From Hormiphora californensis (lineage: Eukaryota > Ctenophora > Tentaculata > Cydippida > Pleurobrachiidae), in assembly GCA_020137815.1 (NCBI GenBank), contig CM035353.1, positions 5,150,733 to 5,214,732 of the forward strand: a stretch of 64,000 nt of DNA, read 5' to 3'. A program made the translations under genes and the position numbers. Below, piece by piece: positions 54,357 through 63,993 of this stretch (position 1 is the stretch's first letter; every line of letters begins with the position of its first letter). The notes under the pieces are model-generated. The model saw nothing but the letters and a program-made list of their open reading frames with translations, did no database searches and was not told where the DNA came from.

Positions 54357-54936
54357 GGTGGGCGGACTCTAGTGCTAACGGACTCTTTATCTAAATCCAA
54401 GGCGGACTCTATATCTAAAAACGGACTCTTTATCTACAGTTAGATTTTGAAAAAAATTTAGATAAAGAGTCCTCCCTGTGTAGACTTTTTAGATAAAGAG
54501 TCCGCCCTGTGTAGAATTTTTAGATATAGAGTCCTCTAGTACATTTTGGCGCCAAATCCTCCAATCCGGACTCTATGTCTAAAATCCTAACCCAACCCAA
54601 AACCTAACCCTAACACTAACCCTAACCCTAACCTCGAACCCAAATAACGGCCCTAACACTTCTAAATTAGTATAGGGGTAGAGCAAACTCTCGTTTCCGG
54701 CCTAACGGCCGAAATCTCGAGTTCGCGGCGAAAGGCGGACTCTATATCTAATTTAGATTTATGTAGATATAGAGTCCGCCTTTTGTAGACTTTTTAGATA
54801 AAGAGTCCGCCCTGTGTAGACTTTTTAGATATAGAGTCCTCCTAGAGTTTAGACTTATTTGGACTCTTTATCTAAATCTAAATTTAGATAAAGAGTCCAC
54901 TGTAGACTTATAGTGTAGCACTAGAGTCCGCACACC
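54357..54936. mobile_element. GTGGGCGGACTC fold-back, long copy, nested in MULE
   Basis: Flanked by TTTTGCGAC (54348-54356 and 54937-54945), a 9-bp TSD taken from the MULE's own GTCTTTTGCGACAAAC. Ends GGTGGGCGGACTCTAGTGCT match the copy at 2159. It is larger because it contains telomere-like repeats and extra sequence. Confidence 0.9.
54586..54635. repeat. Interstitial telomere-like repeats
   Basis: CCTAACCCAACCCAAAACCT, then ACCCTAACACTAACCCTAAC: degenerate CCCTAA (TTAGGG) repeats, the canonical animal telomere motif, inside the transposon. Confidence 0.8.
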
Positions 54937-55261
54937 TTTTGCGACAAACTGGATGCAAATCGGTCTAGTGGATCGCGTGCAACATCCCTTGAAAGAAACG
55001 ACCCTTTTTGGGGCGGAGCAGACACCTGTGTGTGAGCTCAATCTTGGTCGCGCACGGTGTCTATGTCACCAAATCCAGTAGATCTACCAGCTAGTGAAAA
55101 CGAGACGTTTCTATCTTTTTTCGTTTGGCGTGAATATGGTTTATATAATCAATAAACCCTTGCTTTTAATAGTGGGCGGGTATATCAGACAAACTTTCAC
55201 CCGCTGATATTTATAAAAAGCGACTCCGATGCGTGCGCTGTGCGTGCGTGCCTGTTACACT

Positions 55262-55400
55262 GAATCTTCAGCAAATCGGACCACTGATCTGTAACTTCAG
55301 TCCCAGATGAGATAGAGACTTCAAATTTTAAACCGGGTATACATTTCAAGTGAAAGAGAGCCACGCTAGCGGCTCTTTTTGGGGGAGGGGAATGACAACC
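55262..55400. repeat. Inverted copy of 47690-47832
   Basis: GTAACTTCAGTCCCAGATGA, GAGATAGAGACTTCAAATTT and GGTATACATT are the reverse complement of the end of the 47.7 kb block, with several substitutions. It lies about 100 bp before the channel exon. Confidence 0.75.
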
Positions 55401-55496
55401 TTTACGCTTTCCAGAGTAGTAATAGGGTGTAAATCGAATTGGTTATATTCTATTCCACTTTTTTCCGGCGGGAACACTAAAATTATATAATTTCAG

Positions 55497-58301
55497 GGGG
55501 GAGACTACTCGGGTTGGAAGGACCATCAGTTCACCGAGAAAATAGACGGCAACTGCACTGAAGCACATAGACTGGCTGATAGTGGTGACCACGAGAAACT
55601 CGGTCAGCTTTTACAAGTCGCAAAATCTAAGGGACTAACGGAAAAGGTGTTACTGGCACGAAATGGTTTTAATTGTACACCACTGATCCGTGCTTGTTAT
55701 AATGCAAAGGAAAATGATAGTACAAAGCAATACAAAACTGTGAAAGTGCTACTGGATGCCGCAAAGGATTCAGAATATTTGATCAGGGAGATGCTCTTGG
55801 CAAGTAACGCTTATCCAGAAACAGCATTCCACTGTGCTGCAAAAAGGGGTCATACGGACGTGGTGAGGCTGCTACTGACTACGGCAAATCAGGCGAATCA
55901 AAAATTACTAGAGAACATCCTCCTGCAAAAAGATAAAGTGGGGCTCACACCATTACACGCTGCTTTCAACACTAAGCCTGTAGTTTTTAAGGAGATACTG
56001 AATGTGATTCTTTCGAAACCACAACAACAGAAACAATTGATACGAGCGTTGCTTGAGAATGATCGTACCGGAATGATGGCGTTGATACAAGCTAATATAA
56101 TTGGTGATGCACAGCTATTAAGGGACATACTAAAGGCACCGCCCATGGCTTCAGACAACCCGATCAGACACATGATGACACAGTTGATAGAAGAGGTACT
56201 GGACGAGGACGAATCAAATATAAACGATGTGCTTTTGTCAAAGGAAAAGCATACTAAAAACACACCACTCCACAAAGCTTCGTCTGAAGGTGACAGCTTT
56301 ACTGCCAACCTGGTACTTGATAAAGCGAAAAGCAAAGGATTCCTAACACTACAAGACGTCCTCCTTGCAGTAAACAAGAACGGCGAAATTCCGCTACATG
56401 TCGCCTCAAAATATGACAAAGTTGGTGTGATTGAGCTGATGATGAAGATGGATTCCGTCCTTAAACAAAACGAGGAGATAGTGGATGAGGAGGCAGGACG
56501 TACTGGTTCAAGTGAACCTGATTGCACCGTTTTGAAGCGGAAGATGCTTATAGCTAAAGACAACCAAGGATATACACCGCTAGACCTTGCCAAAAATAAC
56601 GATTGTAAAAAAGCGGGGGAATTATTAAAAAAGTTCACGGATAAGGACATAACATATCTGTTGAATGTTAAAATACGGAATTGGGAAAGTTCAATAGATG
56701 ATATGATCAAGTTGAACGCGAAACCTGAAAATGATAAACTGTACCTGGATCGCTGTATCGATATTGGTTCAGGGGATGCAGTAGATAAATGGCTGGTCGC
56801 CTTGTACAGAAAGTTTCAGGAGGGACAGAAAGGACATTGTAGTGAGGATTATGATAAAGAAATGGAGTTTTGGAAAGAAGCTTTGCAACTCGTGTCACCG
56901 GAACTTGCTGTTAAACACCTTCCTGAGACTGTAGGTATGGTCTTGGACGCTTCACTAATTGGTGTTGAACAAGAAAAACACTGGGTAATAATGAATTTTA
57001 AAACGCTAGAAAGATTACAGGAAAACAGAACGCGAACGTTTCTGGATCTCATCGTAGAGGAGTTCGAGTCTAAAGGAGATTTATCTCATGATAAGTTTCT
57101 ATCACATCCTGTGGTGGAGCAACTTATCAAGATAAAATGGATGCAAGTTGGACAAATCTGGTTTTTGTTGTCCCTACTGATGCTTCTTTCCTTTTTGGTA
57201 ATGCTGATTGTCGCAGCATATCCAACAGCGAAAATTCCGAATGATATAGGGGAATTGATAGCGAAAAATGAAACGGATCATATTGAATACCCGACAGAGG
57301 CCGAAGTTACAGCCCTGGAAATTGTTCTTTTCACTATGTCCGTATTAAGGTTGATTGGAGAGATTTTTGATTTTATCTATTCCATTACTGATCATTTTAG
57401 CTGTATTGAAGGAGTAGAAAAGAACGCAAAAAGATCAGGGTGCAAGAAAGAAAGAAAATTTTTTCAAAATCTTAAAGCCTACTTCTCTAACATAGATAAC
57501 GTCACTGAGCTTATCCTCTACTTCAGTACAATTGTCTATGTGTGGAGTGGTGAATATCTTTGGTGCAAAAAGATGTTTGCTTTCGTAGCCGTCACTTCTG
57601 GTTTTTGGAACATGTTTCTTATATCTCGATATGTTCCACATATCGGAATTTATTATATCATGTTCCTTCGAATTTTAAAAACATTTTTTTGGATTATTCC
57701 ACAAATGGCATTTTTTCTCGTTTCGTTTACAATAGTTTTCACATTCGCGATTAATGATGATATAGTTAACTTTGCAAGCAGTGGAAAGCCATATTATTGG
57801 GTGTGGACAAGATTTTTTAGTAGTTTGGAGTATGACGTTATTGACATAAACGAAGAAGAGAGAAGCGTATATCTGGCACTTGCTACATTTTTCATCTTTG
57901 GTTTACTGATTAATCTTATTTTGTTAAACTTAGTAACTGGACTGGCGATAGATGATGTTCAGAAAATCAGGACTGAGTCAGAGAAACAAGAGAAAATAGG
58001 TCAGATTAAAATGATAAGTATCGGAGAAAAAATTTGCTTTTATCTAAATAAAGTAAGTTATCTAGGCATTTGTAAATGGATAGAGGCATTAATACCAAGG
58101 CAACCCGATGTTTTTAATGGTCCAATGAAAGATTTTTCGGATGAAGGTATTACTAAAATGTATGCCATCACCTCTAGAAAGTTCTACAATACTATTGAAA
58201 ACGGGAAAGTAAAGTTGCAAGAAGAAGTGAAGAAGTTGTCTGATGAAAATGTTAATGTCCTGGTACAGATGGCACAAGCTATGACTGTACATAGCGCTTA
58301 A
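55497..58301 (+). CDS. TRPA-like ankyrin-repeat cation channel, long terminal exon
   Basis: A 934-codon exon begins in phase 0 after TATAATTTCAG; an in-frame TAA three codons upstream proves splicing. Residues about 1-380 hold roughly six to eight ankyrin repeats (CTPLIRACYN, TAFHCAAKRGHTDVVRLLL, LTPLHAAF, NTPLHKASSEGD, EIPLHVASKYDKVGVIELM, YTPLDLAKNND). A linker leads to six hydrophobic segments: WFLLSLLMLLSFLVMLIVAA (S1), ALEIVLFTMSVLRLIGEIF (S2), VTELILYFSTIVYVW (S3), KMFAFVAVTSGFWNMFLISR (S4), a long S5 (IIPQMAFFLVSFTIVFTF), a pore loop, and S6 ending LLNLVTGLAIDDVQKI. This layout matches TRPA channels, plasma-membrane tetrameric cation channels in sensory signalling. A cytoplasmic coiled tail (KLQEEVKKLSDENVNVL) follows. 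First exon(s) not found. Confidence 0.85.
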   Translation, partial: GGDYSGWKDHQFTEKIDGNCTEAHRLADSGDHEKLGQLLQVAKSKGLTEKVLLARNGFNCTPLIRACYNAKENDSTKQYKTVKVLLDAAKDSEYLIREMLLASNAYPETAFHCAAKRGHTDVVRLLLTTANQANQKLLENILLQKDKVGLTPLHAAFNTKPVVFKEILNVILSKPQQQKQLIRALLENDRTGMMALIQANIIGDAQLLRDILKAPPMASDNPIRHMMTQLIEEVLDEDESNINDVLLSKEKHTKNTPLHKASSEGDSFTANLVLDKAKSKGFLTLQDVLLAVNKNGEIPLHVASKYDKVGVIELMMKMDSVLKQNEEIVDEEAGRTGSSEPDCTVLKRKMLIAKDNQGYTPLDLAKNNDCKKAGELLKKFTDKDITYLLNVKIRNWESSIDDMIKLNAKPENDKLYLDRCIDIGSGDAVDKWLVALYRKFQEGQKGHCSEDYDKEMEFWKEALQLVSPELAVKHLPETVGMVLDASLIGVEQEKHWVIMNFKTLERLQENRTRTFLDLIVEEFESKGDLSHDKFLSHPVVEQLIKIKWMQVGQIWFLLSLLMLLSFLVMLIVAAYPTAKIPNDIGELIAKNETDHIEYPTEAEVTALEIVLFTMSVLRLIGEIFDFIYSITDHFSCIEGVEKNAKRSGCKKERKFFQNLKAYFSNIDNVTELILYFSTIVYVWSGEYLWCKKMFAFVAVTSGFWNMFLISRYVPHIGIYYIMFLRILKTFFWIIPQMAFFLVSFTIVFTFAINDDIVNFASSGKPYYWVWTRFFSSLEYDVIDINEEERSVYLALATFFIFGLLINLILLNLVTGLAIDDVQKIRTESEKQEKIGQIKMISIGEKICFYLNKVSYLGICKWIEALIPRQPDVFNGPMKDFSDEGITKMYAITSRKFYNTIENGKVKLQEEVKKLSDENVNVLVQMAQAMTVHSA

Positions 58302-58320
58302 TCTTATTTTTGAAGTTGGG

Positions 58321-58533
58321 GCCAGCACACACCTACGGCAAAATTTCAAACCCAGACACACCAGCGATTCTCTCCTCTATTCTCATTTGTCATCCAACGC
58401 GATAGTTTGACATCTAACGCGAAATTTTAACAGCGCAAGATTGAAGATTGTTACTGTGAGAATAATAATAGGAGAGAGGGGTGTGTATGGGTTTAAAATT
58501 TTTATTCTAATTTTGCCGTAGGTGTGTGCTGAC
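58321..58533. mobile_element. MITE in 3' region of the channel gene
   Basis: GCCAGCACACACCTACGGCA and the inverse of TGCCGTAGGTGTGTGCTGAC bound 213 bp starting 20 bp after the stop codon. It may lie in the 3' UTR. Contains two CAACGCGATAG/CTAACGCGAAA half-repeats. Confidence 0.85.
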
Positions 58534-58638
58534 ACTTAGGCCCATGATCCCTAGGATACTAGGACCTATAGGATCAACCCGTCTGGCAGTGACTTGGGCA
58601 TGTCCCCCCCTGTGAGCGGGGCGAGGCAGTGACGATCT

Positions 58639-61240
58639 TAAAGATTGACAAGATACCTAAAATTTTTCGTCTATCGTATTTTTTTTCGATTTATCATTAA
58701 TTTTAAGCATTTTTCAGAACTTTTTATCGTCTAGAAATATGTGCAAAATAGGGGGTCTACTGATAAATGAGAGGCACAATTTAAAAATTGATAACGTAAT
58801 ATCTCCTGTTCCTGATTAGATAGAGAAACCGTTTCGGTAGGGTGGAGACACACTGAAGTTGGCCGGCGCACTCGTTCAAATCTCAACCGCCATTATAATT
58901 TTTGACTGAGAAATAATTTGCAAGAGGCTTATTTCTTTACTGGTACATCTCTCGAAGTGTTCTTTATCCAAACAGAGTCAATATCACCGTTTTCGGTATT
59001 TTCGCCGAATTTGGACAGACTCAGTAGACTCAGTTAGGATAATAGTAGAGTCGATAAGAACACTCACCTCCTCCGATTTCAGTGAAACTTCTCACATGCT
59101 AACATATGATAATGGAGGTACAAATACCGCTTATTTTAGGTCCGAAAAACTTTTGGTTCGTTAATTATCGCTAATTGAAAAACGCCAAAAATGGGCTAAA
59201 ATGGCCCTTAAGGTGGATTTGAAATTTTGGAGTTGGAACTCCAGACTTCGTACAGGTGTCCGCTAGGATGCCAATATGCACCACAGGCGGGCTCAGGCCT
59301 AAATTCGTCCGAATTTTTGCGTAAGGCCGGATGGCGTGAATTTTGGTCACGTGATTTGGGCAAAAAATCAGTTTTTTGCTATTTGTGCCTTTCCTGCACG
59401 CCGGAGATGAAAAATAAGGCCATTTCCTCTCATTTATTTTTCTTTCTGCATCGATTAAGCAGGCTATGAACCTCCCTTACTTCAACGCTTCAGAAGTTAG
59501 AGTTTTGCAAAAAAAGAGCGGGAGACTAGATGGCGTCAATTTTGTAAGGCGATTTGTGTCTTTCCTGTGCGTCTGGGATGAAAAATGATGTCAAAACGTG
59601 TCATTTTCATCATATTCTGCATCGATTAAGCAGGTTATAAACATCCCTTACTTGAGCGGTTCAGAAGTTAGCCGAGGTCACGTGACCAAGATTTACGCCA
59701 TCCGGTCTTACGCAAAAATTCGGACGAATTTAGGCCTGAGCCCGCCTGTGGTGCATATTGGCATCCTAGCGGACACCTGTACGAAGTCTGGAGTTCCAAC
59801 TCCAAAATTTCAAATCCACCTTAAGGGCCATTTTAGCCCATTTTTGGCGTTTTTCAATTAGCGATAATTAACGAACCAAAAACTTTTTGGACCTAAAATA
59901 AGCGGTATTTGTACCTCCATTATCATATTTTAGAATGTGAGAAGTTTTACTGAAATCGGAGGAGGTGAGTGTTCTTATCGACTCTACTATAAAGAACACC
60001 TCAAAAGATGTACCAGTAAAGAAAGAAGCTTTTTGCAAATGATTTCTCAGTCAAAAATGGTTGATTCCAAATTTCCGCGAAACTTGAACTTCGAACCTCA
60101 CGGCTCCTTGCACCTCTGGAGATCTCCGCGGGAGATCCCCCGTTGATCTCCCAGAAAATTATATTTTTCACCTTTTGTTTGAATTTGACAAATCTTGGAT
60201 GTAACCGACTAATTTGGACCCGCTGAACACGATGCTGCCCACAGAAAAGCTCTCAAAAATCAAGAACATGCTCAAAATTGACATTTTTGTTCACGGCTAA
60301 AAATACACATAAACAATTTTGAGCATCTTCTTGACTTTTGGGAGCTATTCCGAGGGCGGGATCGTGTTCAGCGGGTTCAAATTAGCCTGTTACAACCGAG
60401 ATTTTTCCAATTCAAACAAACGGTAAAAATATATAATTTTCTGGGAGATTTCCCGAGGTGCAAGACAGAGAGAGTAAGTATGTGTCACTCGGTTGAGATT
60501 TGAACGAGCCTGCCCAACTTCAGCGTGTCTCCAGTGGAGACTCTCCAGTTGCTAAGTTGAAAATTAAAAATACACAATTTTAAAGTTTTGCAAGTGTATT
60601 GGGATGTTCTAGGGACTAATTTCCGTGTTTTGAAATTTTAAAATTTCAAAATTTTTTCCCGATTTTTTTCCGATTTTTCACCGAAAATAAGGGTCACAAA
60701 AGTGGCTTGCGATTCAAAGTGGCTCAACCGTTTGGGCTGAAACTTCAAATATCAGTAGAAAATTACCCACTGAATACCAGACATAATGTTCGAAAGCGAT
60801 ATTTTGAGTATACAGCAAGGTATACAAAATATAGTGCTCCATTGACTTCATTAACCCTAAAATTCCCATTATTTACGCAAAAAACGCGGGTTATGAAAGT
60901 CGCTTGCGATTCGAAGTGGCTCAATCGTTTGGGCTGAAACTTCGGATATCAGTAGAAAATTACCCACTGAATACCAGACATAATGCTCGAAAGCGATATT
61001 TTTCAACTTAGCAACCCAGGGCTCCAGTTAGAGATTTGCGTTGGAAAGGTCTTATTATGACCAATCCAACGCAACCAAGATCAAGTCGTTATTTATCTTT
61101 TGAAGAACCGGAAACGTTAATTTCGATTTGCGAGATGCAGTGAGTGTGCCCAGTAAACCCAGAAAAATTCTGAAAAAATGCTTAAAATTAATGATAAATC
61201 GAAAAAATACGAGAGACGAAAAGTTTTAGGTATCTTGCTT
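58639..61240. mobile_element. 2.6-kb inverted-repeat element related to 16181-16643
   Basis: Ends TTGACAAGATACCTAAAATT and the inverse of GAAAAGTTTTAGGTATCTTG. Subterminal blocks (ATCGATTTATCATTAATTTT; GATTGGTC.., AAACCGTTTCGGTAG) are shared with the 463-bp copy. The middle is a second palindrome: arms about 58840-59300 and 59740-60535 (CGTTCAAATCTCAACCG and its inverse) around direct repeats of GCATCGATTAAGCAGG. Short open frames inside are mirror images. Confidence 0.8.
60680..60990. repeat. Direct repeat inside the 2.6-kb element
   Basis: GTGGCTTGCGATTCAAAGTG..GTTTGGGCTGAAACTTC..ATTACCCACTGAATACCAGA occurs at about 60702 and again at 60900, ending in ATAATGYTCGAAAGCGATAT. Period about 200 bp. 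Confidence 0.8.
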
Positions 61241-61246
61241 TATCTA

Positions 61247-61336
61247 ACCGCAATATAATCATTAGAATAGAATGTTAGATTTAGCATGTATACCGCAATA
61301 TAATCATTAGAATAGAATGTTAGATTTAGCATGTAT
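61247..61336. repeat. 45-bp tandem repeat, two copies
   Basis: ACCGCAATATAATCATTAGA followed by ATAGAATGTTAGATTTAGCATGTAT-type sequence, repeated at 61292 without visible change. Confidence 0.9.
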
Positions 61337-61557
61337 GTAAGAACTTAATTAGTGAACATTTATTTTTGATTATATTAATATAAGACCAGTGTACGTATGC
61401 ATTTCAGACTTTTTACGAAAAACAATTAAAAACATATTTATCGTTTACTTTTGTTATGTTTGAAAATCTCTAATGATGATCCTCTGAGCGTACGGGATAC
61501 CATCACGGATAGTGGATCTTATATCTTGGCTATTATAGATCAACACACGGGCAAAGG

Positions 61558-61680
61558 TTCTCACCATGTGTTGATGCAATTAGCATCAGAATTTGATGCC
61601 GGGTATTTTCCAGTACTCACAAGGCCTCAACCTATCTCCCAATATCGTCAGACTCAGTCTAAACCGTCTGGGAGTGGTGT
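61558..61680. repeat. Internal fragment of the TTGGTGAC family
   Basis: GTTGATGCAATTAGCATCAG, GCCGGGTATTTTCCAGTACT and GTCAGACTCAGTCTAAACCG match 43290-43400. No terminus present. Confidence 0.75.
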
Positions 61681-61699
61681 GTGTGTGTGTTTGAACCTC

Positions 61700-62340
61700 C
61701 CGTACTTCCTCCCACTTTGCTGGTGTCTTACGGGGCCAGCTCCCGGCGAATCAAAATTCTGGCGTTCCTCCCGAGCACCCCACACAAAGAGTTGCTCAGT
61801 AGTTCCACTAGTCAGTCCTGTCCAGGGACCCTCCATGGAGGATCCCCTTCGAGGGAAAGGCTAGCTTCACATTCGGTCCGCTTTTGTTAAGTTTGCCGGT
61901 TACTAATCCAGACACACAGCTGAGAGCACCAGTGTATTTCCACCAGTCTTACGTTACTGGGTTTCCCCAGAAGTAGGTATATTGCCGAGCGATGACGCGG
62001 CTTCTCTGCCCACACGTAGATGAGAAACGTCATTTCTTCTACCAGCACTTGCCATTTAAGGCCAGAATCCTGCTTCAGGACCAAAGTGGTGGCTCGGACC
62101 ACCGATTGGTACTCTATGTACCTAATCGGCCCAGTTTGTAGTGCTTCTAATACGCAGTCTAGTGAAGCGGCACTCTCCCTCAAGGGGTGCTCCATAGCCT
62201 GTCAGCCTAAGGTGGCAACCATTGGGATGCTCTTTCGAGCTCGTTTTGTACCACCCTTCTACATTTTAATGTCTGGGCGGCCCAACTCTCCGGATTATAC
62301 TATCTGCCTGGGGTGGGGGGCCGGTTTTGATTAGGCAGAT
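61700..62340 (-). other. Probable LINE 3' region or unclassified repeat
   Basis: Long GC-balanced stretch with several overlapping short frames on both strands and no recognisable domain. It lies directly downstream of the LINE C-terminal fragment on the minus strand and may be its 3' UTR. Confidence 0.35.
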
Positions 62341-62341
62341 T

Positions 62342-62760
62342 CTATTTGAAGAGACCAGATTTCTTTATCAGTGCAGTTAGTTTGCCTAGGTCGATTTTCT
62401 GGTCTTTGTCGTAGATGTTTTGTTTTATGTTTTGGTATCCCAGTGTGTATCTGAGATGATCTAGATCTGGGCATGTTATTAGGACATGTTCCGAGTTCTG
62501 TTTTTGGTTGCATAGAGGGCAGTTCGGATTCTCTCTTGGATCTCTGTGTGCTAAGGAGGAGTTCAAGTTGTTTTGTCCTAAGATTGCCAGTGTGACGTTT
62601 CTCATTGTGATCTTATCTGTGAACCATATTTTTCGGTAGTCTTTGTCTATCTTTGTCATTACCGCAGTGGTAAATTTGTTGTAGTTTTTCTCTTTTAGCT
62701 TTGTTTCTGCCACTGTTTTGCAGTAGTCAGCCAGTTTCTGGTCTTTGTCATATATGTTTT
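62342..62760 (-). pseudogene. LINE C-terminal fragment
   Basis: Minus-strand frame with KDYRKIWFTDKITMRNVTLA then PNCPLCNQKQNSEHVLITCP, the CxxC..H..C knuckle that follows RNase H in R1/I-like LINEs, and a basic end ALIKKSGLFK. It is 5'-truncated, as is usual for dead LINE copies. The motif NIYDKDQK appears twice (62.42 and 62.74 kb). Distinct from the 26.5-32.8 kb LINE. Confidence 0.65.
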
Positions 62761-62820
62761 GTTTCTATCGGAAATTTAATTGTTTCAATATCAAGCAAAA
62801 GTGAAAGAAAAATCTATTAA

Positions 62821-62893
62821 GTCGCATGACCGGGATTTGAACCCGGCACCTTATGTTTCTTAGCCCATTTTGTGGCCATTAGACCACGGAGAC
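62821..62893 (-). ncRNA. tRNA-like sequence, degenerate
   Basis: Reading on the minus strand: GTCTCCGTGGTCTAATGGCC (A box) and CCGGGTTCAAATCCCGG (perfect T stem and B box). The acceptor stem pairs only at its first three bases and the anticodon stem is poor, so this is a tRNA pseudogene or SINE head rather than a functional tRNA. Confidence 0.55.
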
Positions 62894-62993
62894 GTTAGGT
62901 AAAGTGAAATTCAGATATACTTATACTGTGCCGAGATTAGAAATTTTGGCAGAGGTTCCCCAGGGGCACCATGCCCCTACTCGGTTTTTTTTT

Positions 62994-63197
62994 AGGAGGT
63001 TCACCCGTCGCAGTACTCTGGTACGTGCTGTATTCTGGGGCCTGTCAAAGAGCTGACAGGGGGCTGGGGGTAAGAGCTGGCATCACTCATATTCAAGGAG
63101 GTTCACCCGTCGCAGTACTCTGGTACGTGCTGTATTCTGGGGCCTGTCAAAGAGCTGACAGGGGGCTGGGGGTAAGAGCTGGCATCACTCATATTCA
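62994..63197. repeat. 102-bp tandem duplication
   Basis: AGGAGGTTCACCCGTCGCAG..GAGCTGGCATCACTCATATT occurs twice back to back with no differences seen. Confidence 0.95.
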
Positions 63198-63592
63198 AGG
63201 TTACAAATCTTTAAATTTGTCTTTGTTTGATCTCACAACTAGGGCTCAGCACTTTGGCACCTGGTTTGAGGGTGTGTCACAGGGCTGGTTCCCTCATTAG
63301 ATTTGTACTGGGCGAGCTGATAGGGAAGAGAAGGGAGAAGATCAGCTGCCTCGAGAACAGATCTCTAAGTTAATACAATTGACCGCATTGTTATGTCACA
63401 TCAGGCGAACAGTGACGCGGCTAGGGGCTGATAGGGGAAAAGAGGGAGGAAAGTTTTGGAGAGGGGAAAGAGAAATTAAATTTTGAGAGGAAGGCGAGAA
63501 TATCAGTGCCACAGAGAAAACAGCAATACCAGGTTCTGAAATCTCCCCCTAGCTGGGAGTGGTGCAAAAAGGCTCAGAAGTCAGATTAAAGA
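63198..63592. other. No gene recognised
   Basis: Purine-rich (GGGAAGAGAAGGGAG, GGGGAAAAGAGGGAGG) sequence with no coding or repeat assignment. Confidence 0.4.
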
Positions 63593-63930
63593 TATGACTT
63601 TTTCTTCTTCTTCGAGTGTCGGGTGTGACACCCTAAAGAACTATCGCGACTTTCGTCATTGCGATTTGGTCGACACTGGTGTGAGTGCTCGTGAGTGGCA
63701 TAGATTTGACTTCAGTGTTAATTTTGACCCACTTCCTGTTGACAGACAAACTTCTCGGGTATTTTCCAGTAAACAAGGACCAATTTGCAGTCTCATGAAA
63801 CAAGCGGGATGTAAATCGGTCCAGTGGATCACGTGCAAGATCTCTTGAAAGACACGACCCTTTTTTAGGGGGCGGAGCCGACACCTGTGTGGCGTGTGCG
63901 GGGGTCGCACCAGGTGTCTATGTGTCACCA
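63593..63930. mobile_element. TTGGTGAC family element, right half
   Basis: Contains TTTGACTTCAGTGTTAATTT, CACTTCCTGTTGACAGACAA, TCGGTCCAGTGGATCACGTG and the terminus CAGGTGTCTATGTGTCACCA. A short insertion (TTCTTCTTCTTCGAGTGTCG to GAGTGGCATA, about 63599-63704) interrupts the left part. Confidence 0.75.
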
Positions 63931-63993
63931 AAGGGTGGCATATATAAATAGGCATATTAATATGCCTATTTATATATGCCACCCTTTGGTGAC
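63924..63993. repeat. 70-bp near-perfect palindrome at right edge
   Basis: GTCACCAAAGGGTGGCATAT..TATTAATA..ATATGCCACCCTTTGGTGAC reads almost identically on both strands. Both ends are TTGGTGAC-type transposon termini pointing outwards. Confidence 0.9.

Larger units (their letters stand above)
53845..55072. mobile_element. TTGGTGAC MULE-like element, 1.23 kb, 9-bp TSD
   Basis: TTGGTGACATTGACACC and GGTGTCTATGTCACCAA lie between copies of ATCCAGTAG (53836-53844 and 55073-55081). Arms match the 46924-47600 copy. The right arm is split by the fold-back at 54357-54936. Confidence 0.9.

Noticed and set aside
54586-54635. True chromosome end
   Set aside because: Only about 50 bp of degenerate CCCTAA repeats inside a TSD-bounded element with sequence continuing on both sides.
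55898-56710. 270-codon minus-strand frame opposite the channel ankyrin region
   Set aside because: Serine/phenylalanine-rich antisense shadow of the ankyrin repeats; the plus strand has clear domain structure.
58855-60535. Protein-coding gene in the middle of the 2.6-kb element
   Set aside because: Open frames at 59227-59469 and 59598-59861 lie on mirrored palindrome arms and contain no known motif.
62821-62893. Functional tRNA gene
   Set aside because: Only the T arm is perfect; acceptor and anticodon stems are poor, so it is treated as a pseudo-tRNA or SINE head.
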